Part shown: positions 6,625-14,296 of the stretch, piece by piece
Layout of the letters: the number at the start of each line of letters is the position of its first letter
How positions within the stretch are numbered: the stretch's first letter is position 1
Origin: CALCKU01 sp964654665
GTDB taxonomy: Bacteria > Pseudomonadota > Alphaproteobacteria > Caulobacterales > Maricaulaceae
DNA: 26,820 nucleotides
Assembly: GCA_964654665.1 (NCBI GenBank)
Contig: CAZZKV010000032.1
Coordinates: forward strand, 1 to 26,820
Direction of reading: 5' to 3'
Translations under genes and position numbers: made by a program
Notes under the pieces: generated by a model
The model's input: the letters and a program-made list of their open reading frames with translations, nothing else
Database searches by the model: none
What the model was told of the DNA's origin: nothing

Positions 6625-7115
6625 CAAAACCCCTTAATGTTTTATTTTTATGCACGGGGAATTCAGCGCGCTCCATCCTCTCCGAAGCTTTGTTGAATGA
6701 TTTAGGGCGCGAGACAAATAGCCAGACACAGTTTCGAGGGTGGAGTGCCGGTAGCTGTCCCAGCGGCGTTCCTCACCCTGAAGGCCTCGCTGAACTGGAA
6801 CGGCGCGGGCACAATACGGCCACCTATCGCTCTAAAAGCTGGGATGAATTTGCCGAAAGCGAAATCGAAATGGATATTGTTATCACCGTTTGCGGCAATG
6901 CAGCGGCGGAAGTTTGTCCCGTTTTTCCCGGACGACACATCAAAGCACATTGGCCCGCTGATGATCCGGCTCATATTGAACCTTTAGAGGCCAGACAAAA
7001 AGCATTTTCCGAGGTTTATGATCTATGCCGGGCCCGTATAGAAGCTTTGATTGCTTTGGATAAAACCGATCTGACGCGCGCCAATATTCGCGCGATCGCG
7101 AAAATTCAACCATAA
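6621..7115 (+). CDS. arsC: ArsC-type arsenate reductase (low-molecular-weight phosphatase fold)
   Basis: The 164-residue protein has the Cys-X5-Arg phosphate/arsenate loop as CTGNSARS (Cys11, Arg17) and the second redox region ITVCGNAAAEVCPVFPG with Cys91 and Cys99. That three-cysteine pattern is typical of thioredoxin-coupled ArsC enzymes that reduce arsenate to arsenite. Two family positions differ: the usual CDNA reads CGNA, and HWG reads HWP. No arsR, arsB or acr3 is nearby; the partner is a DUF1579 lipoprotein. A role in general phosphatase or redox chemistry is therefore possible. The start is ATG 6621, overlapping the previous stop by 4 bp; an upstream in-frame start would sit inside the lipoprotein gene. 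Confidence 0.8.
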   Translation: MTKPLNVLFLCTGNSARSILSEALLNDLGRETNSQTQFRGWSAGSCPSGVPHPEGLAELERRGHNTATYRSKSWDEFAESEIEMDIVITVCGNAAAEVCPVFPGRHIKAHWPADDPAHIEPLEARQKAFSEVYDLCRARIEALIALDKTDLTRANIRAIAKIQP

Positions 7116-7139
7116 AAAAACCCCGCCTCACAGCGGGGT
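7114..7139 (-). terminator. intrinsic terminator of the mechanosensitive-channel gene
   Basis: Read on the minus strand, ACCCCGC and GCGGGGT form a 7-bp stem (plus-strand 7120-7126 and 7133-7139) with a 6-nt loop, followed by seven T residues (7114-7120). It lies 23 bp after the minus-strand stop and directly abuts the arsC stop. The same hairpin may also slow rightward transcription. Confidence 0.85.
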
Positions 7140-7162
7140 CATTACGCATTTAAATCATGTGA

Positions 7163-8368
7163 TTATTTCTTACGTGTGGTTTTTACAGGCATCCATTCCT
7201 GAAGCTTTTTAGCCGCCCATTCGCGTCCGCCAAGGCCGAAAGCAATCGCCCCGCCAACACCGGCCGCAACCGCAGCCGCCATTACAGAATAGCTAAAGGC
7301 CGTATCAACAATACCTTCACCCAGTTGCATCGTCTCTAAGCCCATGAATGTCACAATAATAATTGTCGCATATTTAATAATTGTACCGGCAAGATTACCC
7401 GATGTTTGAGTGATAATTTTTGATACAAAATTGGCAATAAACAAGCCCGCACCAATAATGACCGCACCGAGCACAACACGTCCGCCGACTGCAAGCAGTG
7501 TATTAAATACATTCGTCAGTTCGGGAATACCCAATGCTTTCATCGCTGCCGTTAAGCCCATCAAAACAATACCGATAAAGGCAATTGTTGAGATGATTTT
7601 TGACGGTACAACATTAGAGGTTTGGCCGTCCAAATTACCCAAAGCCGATAATGATTTATCAACCCCAAGACTTGGTAAAGTCGATTGCGCTAAATTGGAT
7701 ACAAACCGTCCGATAAAGACAAAAACGCCTAGAATAATCGCAGCACCGATAACACGCGGAATATAACCCAAAATGGTGTTCAGCAAATTAGAGACCGGTT
7801 CGGATATACCGGGAATGTCCCAGATGCCAATCGCTGTTACAGCAAATATGATCGTGACAATCGCAGCGGCGAGACCCCCAAGACTACGCGCTAATGATGC
7901 CGAAGAACCGCCTTCAGAGGTTCCATCGCCCATACCAAAACGCGATGCAAGTTGATCAATCTGAGCAGCTTCCAAAGTCGAGGACAAGGCCTCTTTAACA
8001 ACTTTAGACAACATAATACCAATAGCCAGAACCGCACCACCAACAACAAGTTGCGGCAGATAATCAAAGATATTGTTCATCATGCCTTTAATCGGGGCTA
8101 ATGAATCGCTGATCATTGGAAATTGTCCAAGACCCAAAAGAATAAAAACAAGCCAAAGCACCCAGAAAACGGCTTTGGATAAAGATTTACCAATATTCCC
8201 GCCTGTCGTCTTCGCTTTTTTTCCAATACCTGTACGATTGATAGCGCCAGCGACAATCATACCGGCAATTTTGGCTATGAAATAACCTATGATAATGGTT
8301 AGAAGGGCTATGGCTGGCCCAACTGCCCATGCGGGTAAAAACCCAAGATGTTGTGAAATCTGGTCCAT
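7163..8368 (-). CDS. mechanosensitive ion channel-type membrane protein (TM-helix repeat family)
   Basis: The 401-residue protein is almost entirely hydrophobic and built from repeats. Each unit is a long helix of the type YLPQLVVGGAVLAIGIMLSKVV, seen again as YIPRVIGAAIILGVFVFIGRFV and VGGRVVLGAVIIGAGLFIANFV, followed by a soluble turn and a second helix. This matches the conserved TM-helix repeat (PF05552) of proteins annotated as mechanosensitive channels. The end carries a Gly/Ala-rich helix (AAGVGGAIAFGLGGREWA) like the pore helix of MscS-type channels, but the beta domain of classical MscS is missing. It should be an inner-membrane protein. ATG 8368 has GAGGGG 9 nt upstream; an in-frame TTG at 8416 would add 16 residues. 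It has its own terminator. Confidence 0.82.
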   Translation of the reverse strand: MDQISQHLGFLPAWAVGPAIALLTIIIGYFIAKIAGMIVAGAINRTGIGKKAKTTGGNIGKSLSKAVFWVLWLVFILLGLGQFPMISDSLAPIKGMMNNIFDYLPQLVVGGAVLAIGIMLSKVVKEALSSTLEAAQIDQLASRFGMGDGTSEGGSSASLARSLGGLAAAIVTIIFAVTAIGIWDIPGISEPVSNLLNTILGYIPRVIGAAIILGVFVFIGRFVSNLAQSTLPSLGVDKSLSALGNLDGQTSNVVPSKIISTIAFIGIVLMGLTAAMKALGIPELTNVFNTLLAVGGRVVLGAVIIGAGLFIANFVSKIITQTSGNLAGTIIKYATIIIVTFMGLETMQLGEGIVDTAFSYSVMAAAVAAGVGGAIAFGLGGREWAAKKLQEWMPVKTTRKK

Positions 8369-8557
8369 GAAAATAAACCCCTCTAATAAATAGTCGTATA
8401 TACCCAGAAGTCCCAATGACCCCTTTCTTACAGATTAACAGATAGTTACTTAAACATAAACAGCAGATGAACAGAATTTTCATACAAAGCCATAGAGTTT
8501 CCAAATGGATAGCCTTAACGCGCTTGACGCTCCAAAATGAAGTATTAGGAACACATT

Positions 8558-8656
8558 ATGAAAGCGGCACCGATCAAACGTAAATTTGTCTTCATAGGCC
8601 TCACATTTGCGGCCTTTGGCCTGTTAGGCGCCGCAATTTATGGCCTGGCTGGATAA
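8558..8656 (+). CDS. possible 32-residue single-helix membrane peptide
   Basis: A short frame encodes a basic start (MKAAPIKRKF) followed by one hydrophobic helix (VFIGLTFAAFGLLGAAIYGL) and a short end. The positive-inside charge pattern suits a small inner-membrane protein. AGGA (8547-8550) lies 7 nt before the ATG, better than the ribosome site of the next gene. It ends 4 bp before ATG 8661 of zapE, so it could act as a coupled leader. I do not recognise the family; it might be chance, but composition, start signal and position favour a real gene. Confidence 0.5.
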   Translation: MKAAPIKRKFVFIGLTFAAFGLLGAAIYGLAG

Positions 8657-8660
8657 TATT

Positions 8661-9803
8661 ATGTCAGTCCGCGCCGCGCTTGATGAAAAAATATCCCAAG
8701 GCACATTGATCAAAGATGAGGCTCAACTCCTAGCGGCGGATGCGCTTGATGCGCTTTTAAAACGGCTCGGTAAACCTCGCAGCAGAAAAACGCTTTTCTC
8801 TCGCGCAACTATCGCGCCTAAAGGGCTGTATTTATGGGGCGGTGTTGGACGCGGCAAATCTATGTTGATGGATTGGTTTTATGACGCAGCGCCCATACAC
8901 AAGAAGCAGCGCGTACATTTTCATGCCTTTATGCTCGATATTCATGCCCGTATTGGCGCATGGCGTAAATTGGATAAAGCCCAACGCCGGGCTCATGATG
9001 ATTATGTAAGGCGTGCAGGCGATGACCCAATTGCGCCGGTTGCCAAATCTATCGCTCGCGAGGCTATGCTTTTATGTTTTGACGAATTTCATGTCACTGA
9101 CATTACGGATGCTATGATCTTATCGCGCTTATTCGAGGCCTTATGGACGCGCGGTGTTGTAGTTGTCGCAACATCCAACCGTGCACCAAATGATCTGTAT
9201 AAAAATGGCCTTAACCGCTCTCTATTTGAACCTTTCATTGCGATGATGCCCCAACATCTCATTATCCATGAATTTGCTGGCGATGCCGATCACCGTTTGC
9301 GCCAACTCTCTGCGGCGCCTGTTTATTACAGCCCGCTTGGTCCTGATGCCGATGCAGGCATAGAAGCGGCCTGGGTCAGACTTATTGGCCCCGCTAACGC
9401 ACGTGAAACATGCTTAAGCGTACAAGGCCGGAAATTAATTTTAAAGAAAACAGCCGCGGGAACAGCGCGGACATCCTTTGATCGATTATGTAATCATAAT
9501 CTCGGCGCAGCAGATTACCTGCGCCTCTCCCATGCCTTCCAAACCCTGATCTTAGAAAATGTGCCGCAGCTTGGACCACATAACCGTAATGAAGCCAAAC
9601 GCTTTGTTACACTGATCGATGCGCTTTATGAAACGCGAACAAAATTAGTAATGAGTGCTGCCGTACAACCTAACGCACTCTATATTAAAGGAAACGGCGC
9701 CTTTGAATTTGAGCGCACGGCCAGCCGTTTGATTGAAATGCGCAGTCAGGATTATTTGGCCGAACGGCGAATTATGGATCAGAGCCGGACGAACGACCCC
9801 TAA
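8661..9803 (+). CDS. zapE: cell division protein ZapE (AFG1-like ATPase)
   Basis: The 380-residue product is an AFG1/ZapE-type P-loop ATPase close to the length of E. coli ZapE. The Walker A loop is GGVGRGKS (60-67). Walker B is LLCFDEFHVTD, with Asp141 and Glu142. A conserved RGVVVVATSNRAPNDLYKNG sensor segment follows. The family interacts with FtsZ at the septum; its mitochondrial relatives help handle respiratory-complex subunits. The gene commonly lies near mdh in alphaproteobacteria, as here. I use ATG 8661 (MSVRAALDEK), the usual start shape of the family; ATG 8640 is in frame but overlaps the upstream small frame and lacks a ribosome site. Confidence 0.92.
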   Translation: MSVRAALDEKISQGTLIKDEAQLLAADALDALLKRLGKPRSRKTLFSRATIAPKGLYLWGGVGRGKSMLMDWFYDAAPIHKKQRVHFHAFMLDIHARIGAWRKLDKAQRRAHDDYVRRAGDDPIAPVAKSIAREAMLLCFDEFHVTDITDAMILSRLFEALWTRGVVVVATSNRAPNDLYKNGLNRSLFEPFIAMMPQHLIIHEFAGDADHRLRQLSAAPVYYSPLGPDADAGIEAAWVRLIGPANARETCLSVQGRKLILKKTAAGTARTSFDRLCNHNLGAADYLRLSHAFQTLILENVPQLGPHNRNEAKRFVTLIDALYETRTKLVMSAAVQPNALYIKGNGAFEFERTASRLIEMRSQDYLAERRIMDQSRTNDP

Positions 9804-9893
9804 ACCTCGGCCCATTCTCTGTGAATGGCATTGCGACTCGCCCGCACCTCCGCTAAAGACCCCTAAAATCGACCCTTTCCTTAGGAGATACAT

Positions 9894-10862
9894 ATGGCAC
9901 GGGCAAAAATTGCATTAATCGGCGCAGGCATGATCGGCGGAACTCTCGCCCATATCGCGGCACGCGAAGAACTGGGCGATGTCGTCCTCTTTGATATTTT
10001 TGAAGGCACCGCCAAAGGTAAAGCGCTGGATTTAAACGAAGCGTCACCTGTTTTTGGTAAAGACAGCCACCTTAAAGGCACAAATGATTATGCCGATATT
10101 GCGGGCGCAGACGTTTGTATCATTACTGCTGGTTTTCCGCGCAAACCGGGCATGGACCGCAAAGACCTTGTTGGTAAAAACCTGGGCGTCATCAAACAAG
10201 TGGCCGCAGGAATCAAGCAATATGCCCCTAAAGCTTTTGTCATTTGCATTACCAATCCGCTCGATGCAATGGTCTGGGCTTTGCAAAAATTCTCAGGCCT
10301 ACAACCGCGCAAAGTTGTCGGCATGGCCGGCGTTCTTGATAGCGCCCGCTTCCGTTATTTCCTAGCCGATGAATTTAAATGCTCCGTGCAAGATGTTCAT
10401 GCGTCTGTTTTAGGCGGCCACGGCGACACCATGGTGCCTTTAACACGCTATTCAACCGTCAATGGCGTGCCTCTGCCAGATATGATTAAAATGAAATGGA
10501 CAACCCAAGAGCGCATCGACGCAATTGTTGATCGTACGCGCAAGGGCGGCGGGGAAATTGTCGGCTTGCTTGGCAATGGATCGGCCTTTTACGCTCCGGC
10601 TGAAAGCGCAATTGAAATGGCTACCAGCTATTTGCGCGATAAAAAGCGGATACTGCCCTGTGCTGTACGGCTGTCAGGCCAAATTGCTGGCGTTCGTGGC
10701 CTCTATGTCGGTGCACCAGCTATGATTGGCGCGCGCGGCGTCGAGAAAGTCATGAACCTGCGCCTAAAAAATAACGAGCGTGAAATGTTTATGAAATCCG
10801 TGGCAGCTGTCGAAAAAATCATTGCCGAATGTCAGGAAATGGAACCTGAACTCCGTGATTAA
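9894..10862 (+). CDS. mdh: malate dehydrogenase (LDH-like, NAD-dependent)
   Basis: Mdh oxidises malate to oxaloacetate with NAD in the TCA cycle. The 322-residue protein has the Rossmann loop GAGMIGG (10-16) and an acidic residue at the end of the second strand (Asp34), which favours NAD over NADP. Substrate-binding arginines lie in FPRKPGMDR (Arg83, Arg89), NPLD is at 121-124, Arg152 is in SARFRYFLA, and the catalytic His176 is in GGHGDTMVPL. The arginine in the specificity loop selects malate/oxaloacetate over lactate. TTAGGAGA (9881-9888) gives a strong ribosome site. A good terminator follows at 10886, so mdh is not read through into sucC, unlike the frequent mdh-sucCD operon. Confidence 0.97.
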   Translation: MARAKIALIGAGMIGGTLAHIAAREELGDVVLFDIFEGTAKGKALDLNEASPVFGKDSHLKGTNDYADIAGADVCIITAGFPRKPGMDRKDLVGKNLGVIKQVAAGIKQYAPKAFVICITNPLDAMVWALQKFSGLQPRKVVGMAGVLDSARFRYFLADEFKCSVQDVHASVLGGHGDTMVPLTRYSTVNGVPLPDMIKMKWTTQERIDAIVDRTRKGGGEIVGLLGNGSAFYAPAESAIEMATSYLRDKKRILPCAVRLSGQIAGVRGLYVGAPAMIGARGVEKVMNLRLKNNEREMFMKSVAAVEKIIAECQEMEPELRD

Positions 10863-10885
10863 TTCTGGGTTCAACCTCTAATAAG

Positions 10886-10910
10886 GCAGGCCCTTTGGCC
10901 TGCTTTTTTT
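10886..10910 (+). terminator. intrinsic terminator after mdh
   Basis: GCAGGCC (10886-10892) pairs with GGCCTGC (10897-10903) around a 4-nt loop, followed by seven T residues (10904-10910). It lies 23 bp after the mdh stop and separates mdh from the genes downstream. Confidence 0.92.
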
Positions 10911-10937
10911 ATGATTATAGATATGTGAGGCCCACTT

Positions 10938-11468
10938 ATGACCCCCGTCATTGAAACCAAACGTCTTATCTTGCGCCATATTGATATCACCCATGATATT
11001 GAGGCTTGGCACGATATGATGAGCGATGAAGACACGGTGCGCTATATTGGCGGACAGACTATGAACCGCGCCCAGACATGGCGCACCATGGCGATGATGA
11101 TGGGTCATCAACAGATCCGCGGTTATAGTTTTTTCTCGGTTATAGAAAAATCATCAGGCGATTGGATCGGGCGCGTCGGACCGTGGTATCCCGAAGGCTG
11201 GGTTGCGCCTGAAATTGGCTGGACCATTCACCGTCATTACACTCGCAAGGGTTATGCCACCGAAGCCGCAGCAGCTTGTGTGCAATACGCCTTTGATCAT
11301 CTGGGATGGGACACCGTTATCCATATTATCGCCGAAGGCAATATCGGGTCTGAAAAAACCGCCGAAGCTATCGGATCAAAACGGCTCTACGCTCTCGACG
11401 GTATTCCAGCCGTAACCGATATGAAATGTTGGGTTTACGGACAAGATAGACCTGAAATTACAGATTAA
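10938..11468 (+). CDS. GNAT family N-acetyltransferase (RimJ/RimL-like)
   Basis: The 176-residue protein starts like RimJ/RimL-type acetyltransferases (IETKRLILRHI). Its acetyl-CoA binding motif A is EIGWTIHRHYTRKGYATEA, where RKGYAT forms the pyrophosphate loop. The later segment AEGNIGSEKTAEAIGSK matches the conserved ENxxSxrvlekxGF region, though the usual Asn/Ser pair and Phe are altered. It would acetylate a protein N-terminus, an amino group or a small molecule; the substrate is unknown. GTGAGG lies 7 nt before the ATG. It stands between the mdh terminator and a long gene-free stretch, so it is probably its own transcription unit. The reading frame stays open for 62 codons beyond its stop. 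Confidence 0.85.
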   Translation: MTPVIETKRLILRHIDITHDIEAWHDMMSDEDTVRYIGGQTMNRAQTWRTMAMMMGHQQIRGYSFFSVIEKSSGDWIGRVGPWYPEGWVAPEIGWTIHRHYTRKGYATEAAAACVQYAFDHLGWDTVIHIIAEGNIGSEKTAEAIGSKRLYALDGIPAVTDMKCWVYGQDRPEITD

Positions 11469-11703
11469 ATCCAACTGGCAGCCCGTAATGCCGGTGTCTT
11501 TGTCCGTCTGACCAGCTCGGTCATGCCATTTGATCGCAAACTGACATTTTTTGCCACCTGTAAAGACAGTATCAAGAAATATAAGCGAGTCATAGCCAGT
11601 ATATTATTCGCCGCTCGGATCATTTCCTGCGTGCTGTCCGTTTTGCTCCGCGGTTAATATAACTCTTATTTTCGAACGATTTTAACGGCACCGCGGCACA
11701 GAG

Positions 11704-11766
11704 CATAATAAAGTTTGTAGCCATAATAATGCAAAACAGGCCATAATAAAAAAACAGCTATAATAA
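11704..11766. repeat. four degenerate AT-rich direct repeats
   Basis: CATAATAA occurs at 11704, 11722 and 11742, and the variant TATAATAA at 11759, giving spacings of 18, 20 and 17 bp. The last two intervals also share an ACAGG/ACAGC segment. The approximately two-turn phasing could suit a bound protein or a degenerated tandem repeat. No function is known. Confidence 0.45.
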
Positions 11767-11940
11767 CGAAAGCCTGACTGAGTATTTGGCCGAATGAAAT
11801 CATCATAAGGGCATAGCATCCTGTGCGATCATAAGCCGCGATAGGCCCAGAATATTACAATAAAATTTCAGATATGTGATAGTTCTGTTAAACGCTCTAT
11901 AATTGACCGCTAATTTCTCGTAAAAGTTACCTCAGGACTG

Positions 11941-11969
11941 TTGCGAGTCGCGCAGTGCCCTATTATAGC
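11941..11969 (+). promoter_or_regulatory. candidate promoter for the suc cluster
   Basis: TTGCGA (11941-11946) and TATAGC (11964-11969) are separated by 17 bp and lie about 70 bp before the sucC start. A perfect TATAAT is also present at 11898-11903, but with no matching -35. This is the likely zone for the sucCDAB promoter, because the upstream genes are closed off by the mdh terminator and a long spacer. Confidence 0.35.
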
Positions 11970-12039
11970 TATATCCAAGTCTGAGGCTTTGCTTTTACAA
12001 GGCTTCTATTAGTGACCAGTCAGTGACGAAAGAGTTTCC

Positions 12040-13368
12040 ATGAATATACATGAATATCAGGGCAAAGCTGTCCTTAAAGAGCTTGGCGCGCCCGTATCCA
12101 ACGGGATTGCAATTTTTAAGGCCTCCGAAGCCCGCGCGGCGGCTGAGAAACTGGGCGGCCCGCTCTGGGTGGTTAAATCCCAAATTCATGCTGGCGGACG
12201 CGGCAAAGGGACATTCATTGGCGCTCCGGAAGGCGCCAAAGGCGGCGTGCGCCTCGCTTTTTCAATTGATGAGGTTGTTAAAAATGCCGAAGAGATGCTC
12301 GGCGCCCATCTGGTTACAGCGCAAACAAGCGCCGAAGGTAAACAAGTCAACCGTCTCTATATCGAAGATGGCTCCGATATTGAAACAGAGCTTTATCTTT
12401 CGATCATCATTAACCGTGATACTTCGCAAGTCTCGTTCATTGCCTCGACTGAAGGCGGAATGGATATCGAGGCCGTAGCTCATGACACACCGGAAAAAGT
12501 CATTAACTTTGATGTTGATCCGGCCACAGGCTTTATGCCTCATCATGGGCGCACCCTGTCGAAAGCCTTAGGCCTGTCCGGCGATTTGGCCAAGCAATGC
12601 GCCAAACTAGGCCGTACACTCTATAATGGATTTTTAGCCAAAGATATGTCCATGCTTGAGATCAACCCGTTAATCGTGACCGAAGACGGGCGGCTGCATT
12701 GTTTGGATGCAAAAATCAGTTTCGATGAAAATGCACTGTTCCGACATAAGGACATTCAGGCCTTACGCGACATCACCGAAGAGGACTCGAAGGAAACCGA
12801 GGCCAAAAAATATGATCTGTCCTATGTAGCCCTCGACGGCAATATTGGCTGTATGGTCAATGGTGCCGGTCTGGCTATGTCGACTATGGATATTATCAAA
12901 CTTTACGGAGCCGAACCCGCCAACTTTCTTGATGTAGGCGGCGGCGCGACCAAGGAAAATATTGTTGCTGCTTTTAAAATTCTAACGTCTGATGCTAAAG
13001 TTGAGGGTATTCTTATCAATATTTTCGGCGGCATTATGAAATGCGACGTCATTGCCCAAGGCGCCGTGGACGCGGTGAAAGAAGTCGGCCTGCAAGTGCC
13101 GCTTGTTGTTCGTCTCGAAGGCACAAATGTCGAAGCCGGTAAAAAAATTATCAATGACAGCGATTTGAATGTTATTGCTGCCGATGATCTGGATGATGCC
13201 GCGCAAAAGATTGTCGCGGCTGTCGGCAACACGACTTACACCAAGTCTCAACTGTCGAAAATGCTCGAAGCTGATGTCGTCAAGATCGCAAATAGCATGG
13301 GTATTGCGGCATCCGTTGATGATTTGAAAGCCGACACCATACAGAAAATTTTAGGCAAGCAAGGCTAG
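12040..13368 (+). CDS. sucC: succinyl-CoA synthetase beta subunit, ADP-forming, with extra C-terminal tail
   Basis: SucC, with SucD, makes ATP or GTP from succinyl-CoA in the TCA cycle. The ATP-grasp half begins MNIHEYQGKAVLKELG, with the nucleotide-binding VVKSQIHAGGRGKG segment and metal ligands near EINPL (207-211). The C-terminal CoA-ligase half contains FLDVGGGATKE and INIFGGIMKCD. The usual protein ends around residue 395 (E. coli SucC has 388), but this one reaches 442. The added 47 residues (396-442; DNA 13225-13365) look like a small helix-extension-helix: SQLSKMLEADVVKIANSMGI followed by DDLKADTIQKIL. That resembles SAP/Rho-N/HeH-type modules. The ribosome site is weak (GAAAGAG). 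sucD follows after 4 bp. Confidence 0.96.
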   Translation: MNIHEYQGKAVLKELGAPVSNGIAIFKASEARAAAEKLGGPLWVVKSQIHAGGRGKGTFIGAPEGAKGGVRLAFSIDEVVKNAEEMLGAHLVTAQTSAEGKQVNRLYIEDGSDIETELYLSIIINRDTSQVSFIASTEGGMDIEAVAHDTPEKVINFDVDPATGFMPHHGRTLSKALGLSGDLAKQCAKLGRTLYNGFLAKDMSMLEINPLIVTEDGRLHCLDAKISFDENALFRHKDIQALRDITEEDSKETEAKKYDLSYVALDGNIGCMVNGAGLAMSTMDIIKLYGAEPANFLDVGGGATKENIVAAFKILTSDAKVEGILINIFGGIMKCDVIAQGAVDAVKEVGLQVPLVVRLEGTNVEAGKKIINDSDLNVIAADDLDDAAQKIVAAVGNTTYTKSQLSKMLEADVVKIANSMGIAASVDDLKADTIQKILGKQG

Positions 13369-13372
13369 TCAC

Positions 13373-14260
13373 ATGTCAGTATTAATTAACAAAGATACCA
13401 AAATTATTACGCAGGGTATGACGGGTAAAACCGGCACGTTCCACACCGAACAGGCGCTGGCCTATCACAATACAAAAATGGTGGCGGGCGTGACGCCGGG
13501 TAAAGGCGGGACAACGCATATAGGCCTGCCAAATTTCGATACCGTAGCCGAGGCCAAACAGGCAACAGGCGCAACAGCCTCGGTCATTTACGTACCCCCG
13601 CCTTTTGCGGCAGATTCAATTCTTGAGGCAATTGACGCCGAAATGGAGTTGATTATTGCGATCACAGAAGGCATTCCCGTCCGCGATATGATCCCAGTTA
13701 AACGCGCACTTGTCGGATCAAAGTCTCGGCTTATTGGTCCGAATTGTCCTGGTGTCTTAACTCCTGAAGAATGCAAAATCGGGATTATGCCCGGCAAAAT
13801 TTTCAAAAAAGGGACATGCGGCGTGGTTTCACGATCAGGCACGCTGACCTATGAGGCGGTATTCCAGACCACGCAGGTTGGCCTTGGACAAACAACCGCT
13901 ATCGGCATTGGCGGCGATCCGATTAACGGCACAAATTTCATCGATTGCCTAGAGCTTTTCCTCAATGACGACGACACCAAGCAAATAATCATGATCGGTG
14001 AAATTGGCGGTTCTGCCGAAGAAGAAGCTGCTGAATTTATCGCCCATATGGCCAAAAAAGGCATTAAAAAGCCCATAGTTGGCTTTATCGCTGGCCGCAC
14101 GGCCCCTCCGGGACGTACAATGGGCCACGCTGGCGCAATTGTAAGCGGCGGAAAAGGTGGGGCTGAGGATAAAATTGCGGCCATGGAAAAAGCAGGTATT
14201 CGCGTCTCGGACTCACCGGCTAAACTCGGCATCACAATGATGGATGTTCTCAAAAGCTAG
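13373..14260 (+). CDS. sucD: succinyl-CoA synthetase alpha subunit
   Basis: SucD binds CoA and carries the phosphohistidine of succinyl-CoA synthetase. The 295-residue protein has the N-terminal CoA-binding Rossmann domain (QGMTGKTGTFHTEQAL near 14-29, TPGKGG at 41-46), the GPNCPGVLTPEECKIGIMPG block, and the active-site His252 in MGHAGAIVSGGKGGAEDK. The length is normal for the family. AAGG (13361-13364) inside the end of sucC acts as ribosome site, and the 4-bp gap implies coupled translation, which suits the 1:1 subunit ratio. Confidence 0.97.
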   Translation: MSVLINKDTKIITQGMTGKTGTFHTEQALAYHNTKMVAGVTPGKGGTTHIGLPNFDTVAEAKQATGATASVIYVPPPFAADSILEAIDAEMELIIAITEGIPVRDMIPVKRALVGSKSRLIGPNCPGVLTPEECKIGIMPGKIFKKGTCGVVSRSGTLTYEAVFQTTQVGLGQTTAIGIGGDPINGTNFIDCLELFLNDDDTKQIIMIGEIGGSAEEEAAEFIAHMAKKGIKKPIVGFIAGRTAPPGRTMGHAGAIVSGGKGGAEDKIAAMEKAGIRVSDSPAKLGITMMDVLKS

Positions 14261-14296
14261 TGCCCATCAAACGGGCTCTGTATAAAGGCAAAATTT

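Larger units (their letters stand above)
11469..12039. other. 571-bp gene-free stretch before sucC
   Basis: I find no convincing gene here on either strand. The first part (11469-11654) is an open continuation of the GNAT frame after its TAA and looks codon-like but has no start signal, so it may be decayed coding sequence. The middle (11700-11770) is AT-rich with short repeats. The last 100 bp before sucC holds a candidate promoter. The rest shows nothing I can name. Confidence 0.6.

Noticed and set aside
12903..13251. Minus-strand open frames inside sucC
   Set aside because: Antisense to an intact and conserved gene, with no start signal.
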